A DNA stretch of 50,233 bases from LMDS01 sp039930465. Lineage in GTDB: Bacteria > Pseudomonadota > Gammaproteobacteria > Burkholderiales > Burkholderiaceae_C. Below the pieces are notes generated by a model. That model had not been told where the DNA came from. It saw only the letters and a list, made by a program, of their open reading frames with translations, and searched no databases. The DNA is taken from the NCBI GenBank assembly GCA_039930465.1, contig JBDTTU010000023.1:1-50233 (forward strand), read 5' to 3'. The position numbers and the translations under genes were made by a program. Shown in pieces: positions 9,349-17,653 of the stretch (positions are counted from its first letter, which is position 1; the number at the start of each line of letters is the position of its first letter).

Positions 9349-9989
9349 GCCCGCGCCCCCACCGCCGCCTCGAACGCGTCGATGATGCTGCGGATGGATT
9401 CGCGCTTGAGCTTCAGTGCGGCCTGGTTGACGATCAGCCGCGCCGAGATCTTCATGATCTCTTCCACCTCGACCAGGTGGTTCGCGCGCAGCGTGTTGCC
9501 ACTCGACACCAGGTCGACGATCGCATCCGCCAGCCCGGTCAGCGGCGCCAGCTCCATCGAGCCATAGAGCTTGATCAGGTCGACGTGCACGCCCTTGTTG
9601 GCGAAGTGATCGCGCGCGATCTGCGTGAACTTGGTGGCCACACGGATGCGCGAGCCCTGTTTCACGGCGCCGGCGTAGTCGAAGTCGGAACGCACCGCCA
9701 CGCTCATGCGGCACTTGGCGATCTGCAGGTCGAGCGGCTGGTACAAGCCCGTGCCGCCGTGTTCGATCAGCGTGTCCTTGCCGACCACGCCGATGTCGGC
9801 GCCGCCGTATTGCACGTAGGTCGGTACATCGGAAGCGCGCACCAACACCAGGCGCACATCGGGCCGGCTCGTGCCGACGATCAGCTTGCGGGTCTTTTCC
9901 GGGTCTTCCGACACCTCGACGCCGGCGGCGCTCAGCAGCGGCACGATCTCGTCGAAGATGCGGCCTTTCGGCAAAGCAAAAGTAATCAC
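9345..9989 (-). CDS. hisG: ATP phosphoribosyltransferase, short catalytic form
   Basis: First and rate-limiting step of histidine synthesis (ATP + PRPP). At 214 residues it is the short HisG, lacking the ~80-residue C-terminal ACT-like regulatory domain, so by family knowledge it needs HisZ (a HisRS-like subunit) for activity and feedback. hisZ is not in the window. Visible motifs: N-terminal ITFALPKGRI, GGADIGVVGKD and the PRPP-loop region VDLVSSGNTLRAN. The start overlaps the murA stop by 4 bases. Confidence 0.97.
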   Translation of the reverse strand: MITFALPKGRIFDEIVPLLSAAGVEVSEDPEKTRKLIVGTSRPDVRLVLVRASDVPTYVQYGGADIGVVGKDTLIEHGGTGLYQPLDLQIAKCRMSVAVRSDFDYAGAVKQGSRIRVATKFTQIARDHFANKGVHVDLIKLYGSMELAPLTGLADAIVDLVSSGNTLRANHLVEVEEIMKISARLIVNQAALKLKRESIRSIIDAFEAAVGARA

Positions 9990-11251
9990 TTCGATCTTTC
10001 GATGTCGGCGCCGATGCCGCGCAGCTTCATTTCCATGCGGTCGTAGCCGCGGTCGAGGTGGTAGATGCGGTCAACCACCGTCTGCCCGTCGGCCACCAGC
10101 CCGGCAATCACCAGACTCGCCGAGGCGCGCAGATCGGTCGCCATCACGGTCGCGCCCGAGAGCCGGTCGACGCCCGTCACCACCGCGGTGTGGCCATCGA
10201 TCTCGATCTTCGCGCCCAGGCGCACGAGTTCGTTGACGTGCATGAAGCGGTTCTCGAAGATCGTCTCGGTGATCACCGCCGTGCCTTCGGCGATGCAGTC
10301 GAGCGTCATGAACTGCGCCTGCATGTCGGTCGGGAAGGCCGGGTACTCGCTGGTGCGAAAGCCCACCGCGCGGGCACGCTGATGGTTCTTCACGCGGATC
10401 CAGCCCGCGGTCACATCGGCCTCGATCGTGATACCGGCTTCGCGCAACTTGTCGATCACGGTCTCGAGGTGGCTCGCGTTGGCGCGCCGCAGCAGCACGT
10501 CACCGCCCGCCGCCGCCACCGCGCACAGGAAGGTGCCGGTCTCGATGCGGTCGGGCACGATGCGGTGCGAAACGCCGTGCAGGCGGTCCACGCCTTCGAT
10601 GCGAATGCGGCTCGTGCCGTGGCCTTCGATCTTCGCGCCCATGCCGATCAGCATCTGTGCCAGATCGCCGATCTCGGGTTCCTGCGCGGCGTTTTCGAGA
10701 ATCGTTTCGCCTTCGGCGAGCGTGGCCGCCATCAGCAGGTTTTCGGTGCCCGTCACGGTGACCATGTCGGTCGTGATGCGCGCGCCTTTGAGCCGCGTGG
10801 CCTTGGCGATGATGTAGCCGTGCTCCACCGTGATCTGCGCACCCATCGCCTGCAGGCCCTTGATGTGCTGGTCGACCGGCCGCGAGCCGATCGCGCAGCC
10901 ACCGGGCAGCGACACCGTGGCTTCACCGAAGCGCGCCAGCAACGGCCCGAGCGCCAGGATCGACGCACGCATCGTCTTCACGAGTTCGTAAGGCGCCTCT
11001 GGCGACGTGACGCGGCTCGCGTCGAGCGCCACCGTTTCAGGCTCGGCTTCGCTGCGCTCGGCCACCACGCCCATGTTGCGCAGCAGCTTGAGCATGGTGT
11101 TCACGTCTTGCAGGCGCGGCACGTTGGTCAGCGTGACCGGCTCGGCCGTGAGCAGCGCAGCGCACAGCTCGGGCAGGGCGGCGTTCTTTGCGCCGGAGAT
11201 CGTGACCTCGCCTTCGAGCCGGCGGCCACCACGAATGAGGAGTTTGTCCAT
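9986..11251 (-). CDS. murA: UDP-GlcNAc 1-carboxyvinyltransferase
   Basis: First committed step of peptidoglycan synthesis, transferring enolpyruvate from PEP to UDP-GlcNAc. 421 residues. The Lys22-Asn23 pair is in SGAKNAALP; the catalytic Cys that fosfomycin alkylates is Cys119 in LPGGCAIGSRPVDQH (Cys115 in E. coli), so the enzyme is of the fosfomycin-sensitive type. The ATG at 11251 is the start; an upstream in-frame extension is not conserved. ibaG precedes it, as in E. coli, and hisG overlaps its stop. Confidence 0.97.
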   Translation of the reverse strand: MDKLLIRGGRRLEGEVTISGAKNAALPELCAALLTAEPVTLTNVPRLQDVNTMLKLLRNMGVVAERSEAEPETVALDASRVTSPEAPYELVKTMRASILALGPLLARFGEATVSLPGGCAIGSRPVDQHIKGLQAMGAQITVEHGYIIAKATRLKGARITTDMVTVTGTENLLMAATLAEGETILENAAQEPEIGDLAQMLIGMGAKIEGHGTSRIRIEGVDRLHGVSHRIVPDRIETGTFLCAVAAAGGDVLLRRANASHLETVIDKLREAGITIEADVTAGWIRVKNHQRARAVGFRTSEYPAFPTDMQAQFMTLDCIAEGTAVITETIFENRFMHVNELVRLGAKIEIDGHTAVVTGVDRLSGATVMATDLRASASLVIAGLVADGQTVVDRIYHLDRGYDRMEMKLRGIGADIERSK

Positions 11252-11366
11252 AGGGATGCTGCGTGTGTCTACAAGCGCCCCAGGGTTCTCACAACGGCTT
11301 TCAGCACTCGGTTGGCGGCAAGGCCGACACGAGGCCGACAGCCGCAGCAAGGCCTGCGGCTGGTGT

Positions 11367-11654
11367 TCAGTGGTGGTGGTGCGCGGCTGCCGAGCCGGGC
11401 TCGGCAGCGGTGCTCGTCTGGGCCCACTCGGCAGGGGTCAAAGTCTTCATCGACAGGGCGTGGATTTGCTCGCGCATTCTATCGCCCAGCGCCTTGTAGA
11501 CCCGCTGGTGGCGCGCCACGCGGGTCGTGCCTTCGAACTCGGCCGAGACAATGGTGGCGAAGAAGTGCCGGCCATCACCTTCCACCTCGAGGTGGTCGCA
11601 GGCGAGCCCTTGCGCAATGAAACGCTGAACTTCGGCGGGGGTGGGCTCGGACAT
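11367..11654 (-). CDS. ibaG: BolA/IbaG family protein with His-rich C-terminus
   Basis: 95-residue BolA-fold protein. Such proteins partner monothiol glutaredoxins in [2Fe-2S] handling, and IbaG lies next to murA in E. coli. Conserved pieces: HLEVEGDGRHFFATIVS, with the candidate cluster-ligand His, and RHQRVYKALGDRM. After the domain there is an Ala-rich linker ending in four consecutive His just before the stop, unusual for the family and a possible extra metal ligand. It is the first gene of the ibaG-murA-his run. The gap to murA is 115 bases. Confidence 0.9.
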   Translation of the reverse strand: MSEPTPAEVQRFIAQGLACDHLEVEGDGRHFFATIVSAEFEGTTRVARHQRVYKALGDRMREQIHALSMKTLTPAEWAQTSTAAEPGSAAAHHHH

Positions 11655-11692
11655 GGTGCCCGCATTTTAGGGGCAGCGGCGCGGAACGGTTG

Positions 11693-12595
11693 TCAGGGCT
11701 GCGAAATGCGCTCGCGAACGACCTCAGCCAGCGCTGCGGATTGTTCAGAATTCAGCGGCCGCAGCGGCAGTGCCACGCGCGACCATTCGGCATCGCCGTA
11801 GACGGCGGCCAGCGCCGACTTCACGCTCGCAACCAGCGGGTACTTGGCAATCAGGCCGCGCAGCTCGCCGGCCTTTCGCACCGCAGCCGCGCCGGCTTCG
11901 GTGCCCTGCGCCGACCACGCGGCCTGCGCGTACGGGGCGGTCAGGTTCGTGGTGGCCGAGATGCAACCGGCAAAGCCTTCGGCGTTCGCGTTGCCCAGCG
12001 AAGCTTCGGAACTCGGGAAGACATCGAACCCCGGCAGCTCCCTGGCGACGGCGCGTGAGTAGGCAAGATCGCCGGCGCTGTCCTTCAAGCCCACCAGCAC
12101 TTCGGGGTGTTTGCGGCGCAGTTCGGACACGAGCGACAGCGGCCAAGGCACGCCGGTGTTCTGCGGGATGTGATAGAGGTAGATCGCGAGTCTCGAATGT
12201 GCCGCTCGCCGCACGATTTCGTCGACGTGCGCGATCAGGCCCTCGGCCGGCACGTCGGGGTAATAGAACGGCGGCAGCACCAGCGCACCGGCGAAGCCGA
12301 GTTCGGCAGCAGCCAGCGTGAGCTTCACCGTGTCTTCCAAAGCGCACACGCCGGTGCCGACCATGAATCGATCCAGCGGCAGGCCAGCCGCGCCGATCGA
12401 GCGCATCACCGCGAGCCGCTGCTCAACGCTGAAGGCCGTGGCCTCGCCAGTCGTGCCGAGCAGGTTGATCGCGTCGCAGCCGTTGCCGAGCAGAGCGCGG
12501 CAATGCATGGCCAGCCGCGGCAGGTCGGGTGTGAAGTCGGGGCGCAGGGGCGTGGCGGTGGCGGCGATCACGCCGCGCAGTCGGGGTCGGTTCAT
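11693..12595 (-). CDS. DHDPS/NAL-family 2-keto-3-deoxy sugar acid aldolase or dehydratase
   Basis: 300-residue class I (Schiff-base) TIM barrel. Key residues: GTTGE (47-51) that binds the pyruvate carboxylate, Tyr141 in YLYHIPQNTG and Schiff-base Lys171 in VGLKDSAGD. The family covers DHDPS, sialate lyase and 2-keto-3-deoxy sugar acid aldolases/dehydratases. Context (IlvD/Edd dehydratase, lactonase, sugar importer, aldose dehydrogenase) favours a role on a 2-keto-3-deoxy acid, either cleaving it to pyruvate plus an aldehyde or dehydrating it. True DapA is unlikely here. Last gene of the minus-strand half of the cluster, 15 bases after the amidohydrolase gene. Confidence 0.88.
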   Translation of the reverse strand: MNRPRLRGVIAATATPLRPDFTPDLPRLAMHCRALLGNGCDAINLLGTTGEATAFSVEQRLAVMRSIGAAGLPLDRFMVGTGVCALEDTVKLTLAAAELGFAGALVLPPFYYPDVPAEGLIAHVDEIVRRAAHSRLAIYLYHIPQNTGVPWPLSLVSELRRKHPEVLVGLKDSAGDLAYSRAVARELPGFDVFPSSEASLGNANAEGFAGCISATTNLTAPYAQAAWSAQGTEAGAAAVRKAGELRGLIAKYPLVASVKSALAAVYGDAEWSRVALPLRPLNSEQSAALAEVVRERISQP

Positions 12596-12610
12596 CGAAT
12601 GCTCCAGAAG

Positions 12611-13468
12611 TCAAAAACCGTAAAGACGCGCCGGATTGGCGACGCAGACACGTTGGCGCAGATCGCCGCTGGCCAGCCAGTCGGCCAGCAGATCGACCAG
12701 GTCGGCGTCGTGCGGCGTTGGCACGAACAGTTCGGTGTGCGGCCAGTCGCTCGCCCACAGCAGCTGATCCGGGTTCACCGCGACGAGCGCGTGCACCAGC
12801 GGCAACACACCGGCAGCTTCGCCGGCGGCGCCAAGGCGGTAAGGTGCTGAAAGCTTGACCCAGCCGCGCCCGCTGGCCAGCAGATCGAGCAGCGCACGCG
12901 GCGCCTGCAGCGTCGGCGGTCGGCCCATGTGGTCGATGACGAGCGGCAGCCGCGTTCGCGCGGCGATGCCGGCGAGCATGGCCTCGGCCGCATCGTTCCA
13001 GCGCAGTTGCACCTGCAAATGCCAGCCGCGCTCGGTGATGCGATCGCAGAGCGCCAGCACCGCGTCCGGCGCCACAACCTGCGGGTTCACCAGATTCAGC
13101 CGGATGCCGCGCACGCCGAGCGTGTGCATGGCATCGAGTTCGGCGTCGCTCGTGTCGGGGCGTGGCACCACCACACCGCGGAACGCAGCCCCGCCCTCGC
13201 GCAAGGCATCGAACAATTGGCGGTTGTCGGTGCCGTAGACGCTGGGTTGAACCAGCACCGCGCGTGCGATGCCGCAGCTCGCCATCACCTCGCGGTACAT
13301 CGCCAGCGTGCAAACCACCGGCGTGTAGTTGCGTTGCGGGTCCAGCGGGTAAACCGAGGCCGGCCCGATCACGTGCACATGCGTGTCGCAACTGCCTGCC
13401 GGCATGGCGACGTGCGGACGGCGCAGCAGCGCCTGCGGAGGCGCGCACACGGGCGCGTCAACGCTCAC
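12611..13468 (-). CDS. Amidohydrolase-2 family hydrolase, probable sugar-acid lactonase
   Basis: 285-residue metal-dependent TIM-barrel hydrolase of the group that includes LigI (2-pyrone-4,6-dicarboxylate lactonase) and fuconolactone/rhamnonolactone hydrolases. HVH (the first metal motif) is in SCDTHVHVIG near residues 28-34; VIDHMGRPP, LLWASDWPHTE (late Asp) and the final NPARLYGF are typical. It starts with GTG at 13468, overlapping the dehydratase stop by 4 bases (GTGA), so it is tightly coupled to that gene. Opening the lactone made by the dehydrogenase at 19657 would supply the acid used by the dehydratase. Exact substrate unknown. Confidence 0.85.
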   Translation of the reverse strand: MSVDAPVCAPPQALLRRPHVAMPAGSCDTHVHVIGPASVYPLDPQRNYTPVVCTLAMYREVMASCGIARAVLVQPSVYGTDNRQLFDALREGGAAFRGVVVPRPDTSDAELDAMHTLGVRGIRLNLVNPQVVAPDAVLALCDRITERGWHLQVQLRWNDAAEAMLAGIAARTRLPLVIDHMGRPPTLQAPRALLDLLASGRGWVKLSAPYRLGAAGEAAGVLPLVHALVAVNPDQLLWASDWPHTELFVPTPHDADLVDLLADWLASGDLRQRVCVANPARLYGF

Positions 13469-15195
13469 GGGATCGGCCGGCTCGCCAGACCGCGGCCCGG
13501 CACCAGAAAGTCGAAGTCACAGCCTTCGTCGGCCTGCAGCACGCAGCGGTGGAACAGTGCCGCGTAGCCGCGGTCGGGCACCGGTGCTGCACCCACACTC
13601 ACGGCCGGCAAAGCCGCCCGGCGTTGCGCAAGCTCAGCCTCATCGACCAGCAGTTCGATGCAGCGCGAGGCCACGTCGAGCCGGATCGAATCGCCATTGC
13701 GCACCAGCGCCAGCGGCCCGCCGACCGCGGCCTCGGGCGTCATGTGCAGCACGATGGTGCCGAAAGCGGTGCCGCTCATGCGCGCATCAGAGAGCCGCAC
13801 CATGTCTTTCACGCCCTGCATGCCAAGCTTGCGCGGGATCGGGAGGTAGCCGGCCTCGGGCATGCCCGGCGCGCCGATCGGGCCGGCGTTGCGCAGCACC
13901 AGCACGTCATCGGCTTTCACGTCGAGTTCGGGCGAGTCGATGCGCAGCGCCATGTCTTCGACCGACTCGAACACGAGCGCGCGGCCGGTGTGGCTCATCA
14001 GTTTCGGTGACGCGGCCGACTGCTTGATGATCGCGCCGCGCGGCGCCAGGTTGCCGCGCAGCACGGCCATGCTGCCCTGCACGTTGATCGGCGAAGCACG
14101 TGGGCGAATCACCTGCTGGCCGGGGTCGATCTCGGCGCCGTTCATGTAGTCGCGCAGGGTGCCGCCCATCACCGTGGGCGCGTCGAGGTCGAGCAAGTCT
14201 TGCAGCTCGTGCAGCAGGCGCGGCACGCCGCCGGCCCAGTGGAAGTGCTCCATGTAGTGGGCGCCGCTGGGCTTCAGGTCGACCAGCACCGGCACCTCGC
14301 GACCGAGCCGGTCGACGTCGGCCAGGTCGATCGAGATGCCGAGGCGGCCGGCGGCGGCGGTCAGGTGGATCAGCGCGTTGGTCGAGCCGCCGATCGCCTG
14401 CATGATCACGAGCGCGTTGCGGAACGCTGAAGCAGTCATCACCTCGCTCGGCTTCGGGTGGCCGCTGATCGCCATCGCGACCGCCTGCTTTCCGCTGGCC
14501 TCGGCGCTGCGCAAACGGTCGGCGTGCGTGGCCGGAATGGCGGCCGAGCGTGGCAGCGCCAGGCCCATCACCTCGATGATGCAGGCCATCGTGCTCGCGG
14601 TGCCCATCACCATGCAGGTGCCCGGCGTGGGCGCCAGGCGTTCGTTGATCGCCTCGATCTCGATCGCATCGATGCGGCCACCGCGGAATTCGCCCCACAG
14701 GCGCCGGCAGTCGGTGCAGGCACCGAGCTGCTCGCCCTTGTGGTGGCCGACCAGCATCGGCCCGACGGGCACGAACACAGCGGGCACGTCGGCCGAGGCC
14801 GCGGCCATCATCTGCGCCGGGATGGTTTTGTCACATCCGCCGATCAGCACCACCGAGTCCATCGGCTGCGCGCGCAGCATCTCTTCGGTGTCCATCGCCA
14901 TCAGGTTGCGCAGGAACATGCTGGTCGGGTAGGCGAACGACTCGTGGATCGAGATCGTCGGAAACTCCATCGGCAGGCCGCCCGCGAGCATCACGCCGCG
15001 CTTGATCGCCTCGACCAGCTTGGGCACGTTGCCGTGGCAGGCGTTGTAGTCGCTGAAGGTGTTGGCGATGCCCACGATGGGCCGCGCGAGCGCATCGTCC
15101 GACAGGCCCATCGCCTTGATGAATGCCTTGCGGAGGAAGAGCGAGAAGTCGGCGTCGCCGTACGACGTGAGCCCCTTGCGCATGCCATGGGTCAT
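13465..15195 (-). CDS. IlvD/Edd-family sugar-acid dehydratase
   Basis: 576 residues. Removes water from an aldonic acid to give the 2-keto-3-deoxy acid. Cluster ligands are Cys53 (ACHGNVP), Cys121 (GGCDKT) and Cys194 (GTCMVMG); the spacings 68 and 73 equal those I recall for the [2Fe-2S] L-arabinonate dehydratase of Rhizobium (Cys59/127/200). Lys123 fits the carbamylated Mg-binding Lys. The extended GACTDCRRLWGEFRGG segment also marks the sugar-acid branch rather than IlvD of branched-chain synthesis. ATG at 15195 chosen; the frame extends 19 codons upstream into the promoter. First gene of the minus half of the cluster. Confidence 0.93.
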   Translation of the reverse strand: MTHGMRKGLTSYGDADFSLFLRKAFIKAMGLSDDALARPIVGIANTFSDYNACHGNVPKLVEAIKRGVMLAGGLPMEFPTISIHESFAYPTSMFLRNLMAMDTEEMLRAQPMDSVVLIGGCDKTIPAQMMAAASADVPAVFVPVGPMLVGHHKGEQLGACTDCRRLWGEFRGGRIDAIEIEAINERLAPTPGTCMVMGTASTMACIIEVMGLALPRSAAIPATHADRLRSAEASGKQAVAMAISGHPKPSEVMTASAFRNALVIMQAIGGSTNALIHLTAAAGRLGISIDLADVDRLGREVPVLVDLKPSGAHYMEHFHWAGGVPRLLHELQDLLDLDAPTVMGGTLRDYMNGAEIDPGQQVIRPRASPINVQGSMAVLRGNLAPRGAIIKQSAASPKLMSHTGRALVFESVEDMALRIDSPELDVKADDVLVLRNAGPIGAPGMPEAGYLPIPRKLGMQGVKDMVRLSDARMSGTAFGTIVLHMTPEAAVGGPLALVRNGDSIRLDVASRCIELLVDEAELAQRRAALPAVSVGAAPVPDRGYAALFHRCVLQADEGCDFDFLVPGRGLASRPIP

Positions 15196-15223
15196 GATTT
15201 TTATCCGTTGCGAGAATTGGTTG

Positions 15224-15252
15224 ATTATCAATAATGAATAAAAGACGGTCAA
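15224..15252 (-). promoter_or_regulatory. Sigma-70 promoter for the dehydratase operon
   Basis: On the minus strand TTGACC (15252-15247), a 17-base spacer, then GATAAT (15229-15224): 5/6 matches in each box. Predicted start of transcription is near 15217, about 22 bases before the ATG at 15195. The -10 lies inside a perfect palindrome TTGAT-T-ATCAA (15221-15231), a possible repressor site. Confidence 0.7.
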
Positions 15253-15270
15253 CTATCAGACCATTGATCC

Positions 15271-15306
15271 CGGGTAAACAACGCCATCAAAGGCGTCTAT
15301 TACCCG
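15271..15306. promoter_or_regulatory. Interrupted dyad, probable operator shared by both divergent promoters
   Basis: CGGGTAA (15271-15277) pairs with TTACCCG (15300-15306) and ACGCC (15281-15285) with GGCGT (15292-15296). The two matching blocks are separated by 3 bases on each side and the centre is 6 bases. Exactly 18 bases lie between this dyad and each divergent -35 box (15252 and 15325), so it is centred about 71 bases upstream of both predicted starts, a class I activator position. Confidence 0.55.
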
Positions 15307-15324
15307 ATATTGCTGTATTCACTA

Positions 15325-15354
15325 TTGACAATTTGATGGGGCATTGCCGAAAAT
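15325..15354 (+). promoter_or_regulatory. Candidate promoter for the sugar ABC transporter operon
   Basis: Perfect -35 TTGACA (15325-15330), 18-base spacer, weak -10 GAAAAT (15349-15354, 4/6). A weak -10 with a good -35 would suit activator control from the dyad upstream. Ribosome site AGGAGA (15390-15395) precedes the ATG at 15401. Confidence 0.55.
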
Positions 15355-15400
15355 CGCCGACACTTCACCAGCCTCTTTGGCGCCACATCAGGAGACCGAC

Positions 15401-16690
15401 ATGGCCATTTGCCGCCCGACCCGAAGCCTCTCGAATGCCCTTGTCTGCGCCGTCGGCCTGCTCGCCGGTGTAGCGCACGCTCAGCAGACGGTCACCATGT
15501 GGAGCCACTGGCCCGACGAGGCCTCGAAGCGCGGCTTCGTCGAAGGCCAGGTGAAGGCCTTCGAGGCGGCCACGCCGTCGTGCAAGGTCAATCTGCAATT
15601 CATCCAGAAGGCCGACCTGTACACCTCGGCCAAGACCGCGGTGCGCACCGGTCAGGCGCCCGACATCTTCTGGCTCGAGCCCGACGAGATCGCGTTCGCG
15701 AAGAGCGGCTACCTCGAACCGCTCGACAGCTACGTCGACCTGAACAACCTCGAAGACTGGGCGCGCAAGTCGTGGGCCTACAACGGCAAGGTCTACGCGC
15801 TGCCGCTCGAGGCCTACACCGTCGAGCTCTACTACAACCGCGAGCTGCTGAAGAAGATCGGCGTGACGGCGCCGGCCAGCATGCAGATGTCGCAGGCCGA
15901 GTTCACCGACATGGTGAAGAAGGCCGCCGCCGCCGGCATCACGCCGCTGGCGCAAGGCGTGGGTGACCGCCCATACCCCGGCGCCTACTTCCTCGAAGAA
16001 GTGCTGCTGCGCAAGCTGGGCACCGACGACTACTTGCTGCTGATGACCGGAAAGCTCTCGTACCAGGACCCGCGCGTCGTGGAGACGCTGACCTGGGTCA
16101 AACAGTTGGTCGACATGGGTGCCTACCCGAAGAGCTTCGCCACGCTGAAGCTCGGCGAGTCGCACTACTACTTCCACACCAACCCCGGCGCGCTGACCTT
16201 CCCGATCGCGAGCTGGTACACCGGCCGCGCGTTCGTCGACCCCGCCAAGGGCGGGCAGCCGGCGGGCTTTCCGCTCGGCGTGATGAAGTACCCGGCGATG
16301 AACGGCGCCAAATGCCCCGAGTGCAAGACGCTCGCGGTCGGCGGCAGCTACGTGATGTATTCGAAGAGCAAGAACAAAGAATGCGCCGGCAAGTTGCTGA
16401 GCTCGTTCGCCAACATCGAAGCCGGCAACAAGTGGATGGAAGGCGTGCTGCTGCAGACCGGCATCAAGACCGATCCGTCGCGCATCAAGAGCATCTACGC
16501 GCCTTACTTCAGGGAACTGCAGGAGCGCAGCGCCGGCGCCAAGTTCTTCATCGGCACGCCGCTGCAGTACTACTCCGGCAAGTGCGCCGACACCTTCACG
16601 CAGGTGCTGAACCGCGCCTTCCCCGGCGGGCTGATGAGCGTGGCTGAGGCCACCACGCAGATGGACGCCGCCTGCAAGGCTGCCAGCTGA
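15401..16690 (+). CDS. CUT1-type sugar ABC transporter, substrate-binding protein
   Basis: 429-residue periplasmic binding protein (extracellular solute-binding family 1). Signal peptide ~residues 1-27 ending VAHAQ. VTMWSHWPDE, DIFWLEPDEIAFAKSGYLEPLD and LPLEAYTVELYYN are typical of CUT1 binding proteins. Start at the ATG at 15401 (AGGAGA, 5-base spacing), with the permease, permease and ATPase genes following in the same direction. Four Cys occur in the mature C-terminal half, including CPEC, which could form disulfides. The sugar is unknown; the enzymes in the cluster point to an aldose or aldonate. Confidence 0.93.
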   Translation: MAICRPTRSLSNALVCAVGLLAGVAHAQQTVTMWSHWPDEASKRGFVEGQVKAFEAATPSCKVNLQFIQKADLYTSAKTAVRTGQAPDIFWLEPDEIAFAKSGYLEPLDSYVDLNNLEDWARKSWAYNGKVYALPLEAYTVELYYNRELLKKIGVTAPASMQMSQAEFTDMVKKAAAAGITPLAQGVGDRPYPGAYFLEEVLLRKLGTDDYLLLMTGKLSYQDPRVVETLTWVKQLVDMGAYPKSFATLKLGESHYYFHTNPGALTFPIASWYTGRAFVDPAKGGQPAGFPLGVMKYPAMNGAKCPECKTLAVGGSYVMYSKSKNKECAGKLLSSFANIEAGNKWMEGVLLQTGIKTDPSRIKSIYAPYFRELQERSAGAKFFIGTPLQYYSGKCADTFTQVLNRAFPGGLMSVAEATTQMDAACKAAS

Positions 16691-16692
16691 GC

Positions 16693-17652
16693 GTGTCGGC
16701 CTCGGCAACAACGGTGGCGGCGGGGCGTTCGCGCCTCGCCGCGTGGTTCAACACGTCGGGCGGTGACTCACGCAGCGCGTCATGGCCGACCGTGATGCTG
16801 TTCCTCGCGCCGGCCCTGCTCATCTACGCCGCGCTGACCGCTTACCCCGTGTTGCGCACCTTCTACAACGCCTTCTTCACGATCGGCGACATCAACACCG
16901 CCACCTTCGTCGGATTCGACCACTTCAAGGAAGTGTTCAAGGACGCGACCTTCTGGGCCGCCGTGCGCAACACCGCGATCTGGTCGCTGATCGCGCCGGT
17001 GATGGACGTCGTCACCGGCCTGCTGCTCGCGCTGTGCCTGTACGCCGGTGTGCCCTGCGCGCGTTTCCTGCGCGTGGCGTGGTTCACGCCGGTGCTGCTC
17101 TCTTACGTGGTCGTCGGCATCTTGTGGGTCTGGATCTACAACTACGACTGGGGCATCGTCAACGCGGCGCTGCGCGCGCTCGGCCTCGGCCAGTGGGCGC
17201 AGGCCTGGCTCGGTGACCCGAAGTTCGCGCTCGGCGCGGTGATGATCACGCACACGTGGAAGTGGGCCGGCTTCAACATGGTGGTCTGCCTCGCGGCGCT
17301 GCATTCGCTGCCGTCCGAGGTGCTGGAAGCGGCCGAGCTCGACAACTGCGGCTGGGGCGCCAAGCTCGTGCACGTCATCGTGCCGATGCTGCGGCCGACG
17401 CTCCTGAACCTCTACGTGCTCGCTTTCATCGGCAAGATGAAGGTCTTCGACCTGGTCTTCATCATGACCGAAGGCGGCCCGATGTGGGCGACCGAAACGG
17501 TCTCGACCTACGTCTACAAACGTGCCTTCAACTGGAACACCTTCGACCTGGGCTACCCGTCGGCGATCGCGGTGGTCTGGTTCGTCGTGGTGATCGCGTT
17601 CGTGCTTTTCTTCAATCGAATCTTCAAACAGAAAGAACGGCTGGAGTATTGA
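16693..17652 (+). CDS. CUT1-type sugar ABC transporter, permease 1 (MalF-like)
   Basis: 319-residue inner-membrane permease with six predicted transmembrane helices beginning at PTVMLFLAPALLIYAAL. The ATPase-contact EAA loop is EAAELDNCGWGAKLVHVIVP, with Cys-Gly in place of the common Gly-Ala. GTG start at 16693, two bases after the binding-protein stop. Its partner permease starts 2 bases after its stop. Confidence 0.93.
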   Translation: MSASATTVAAGRSRLAAWFNTSGGDSRSASWPTVMLFLAPALLIYAALTAYPVLRTFYNAFFTIGDINTATFVGFDHFKEVFKDATFWAAVRNTAIWSLIAPVMDVVTGLLLALCLYAGVPCARFLRVAWFTPVLLSYVVVGILWVWIYNYDWGIVNAALRALGLGQWAQAWLGDPKFALGAVMITHTWKWAGFNMVVCLAALHSLPSEVLEAAELDNCGWGAKLVHVIVPMLRPTLLNLYVLAFIGKMKVFDLVFIMTEGGPMWATETVSTYVYKRAFNWNTFDLGYPSAIAVVWFVVVIAFVLFFNRIFKQKERLEY

Positions 17653-17653
17653 G

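Noticed and set aside
11693..12595. DapA (lysine biosynthesis) for the DHDPS-family gene
   Set aside because: It lies within a sugar catabolic operon beside an aldonate dehydratase and lactonase, and the family is dominated by keto-acid aldolases in such settings.
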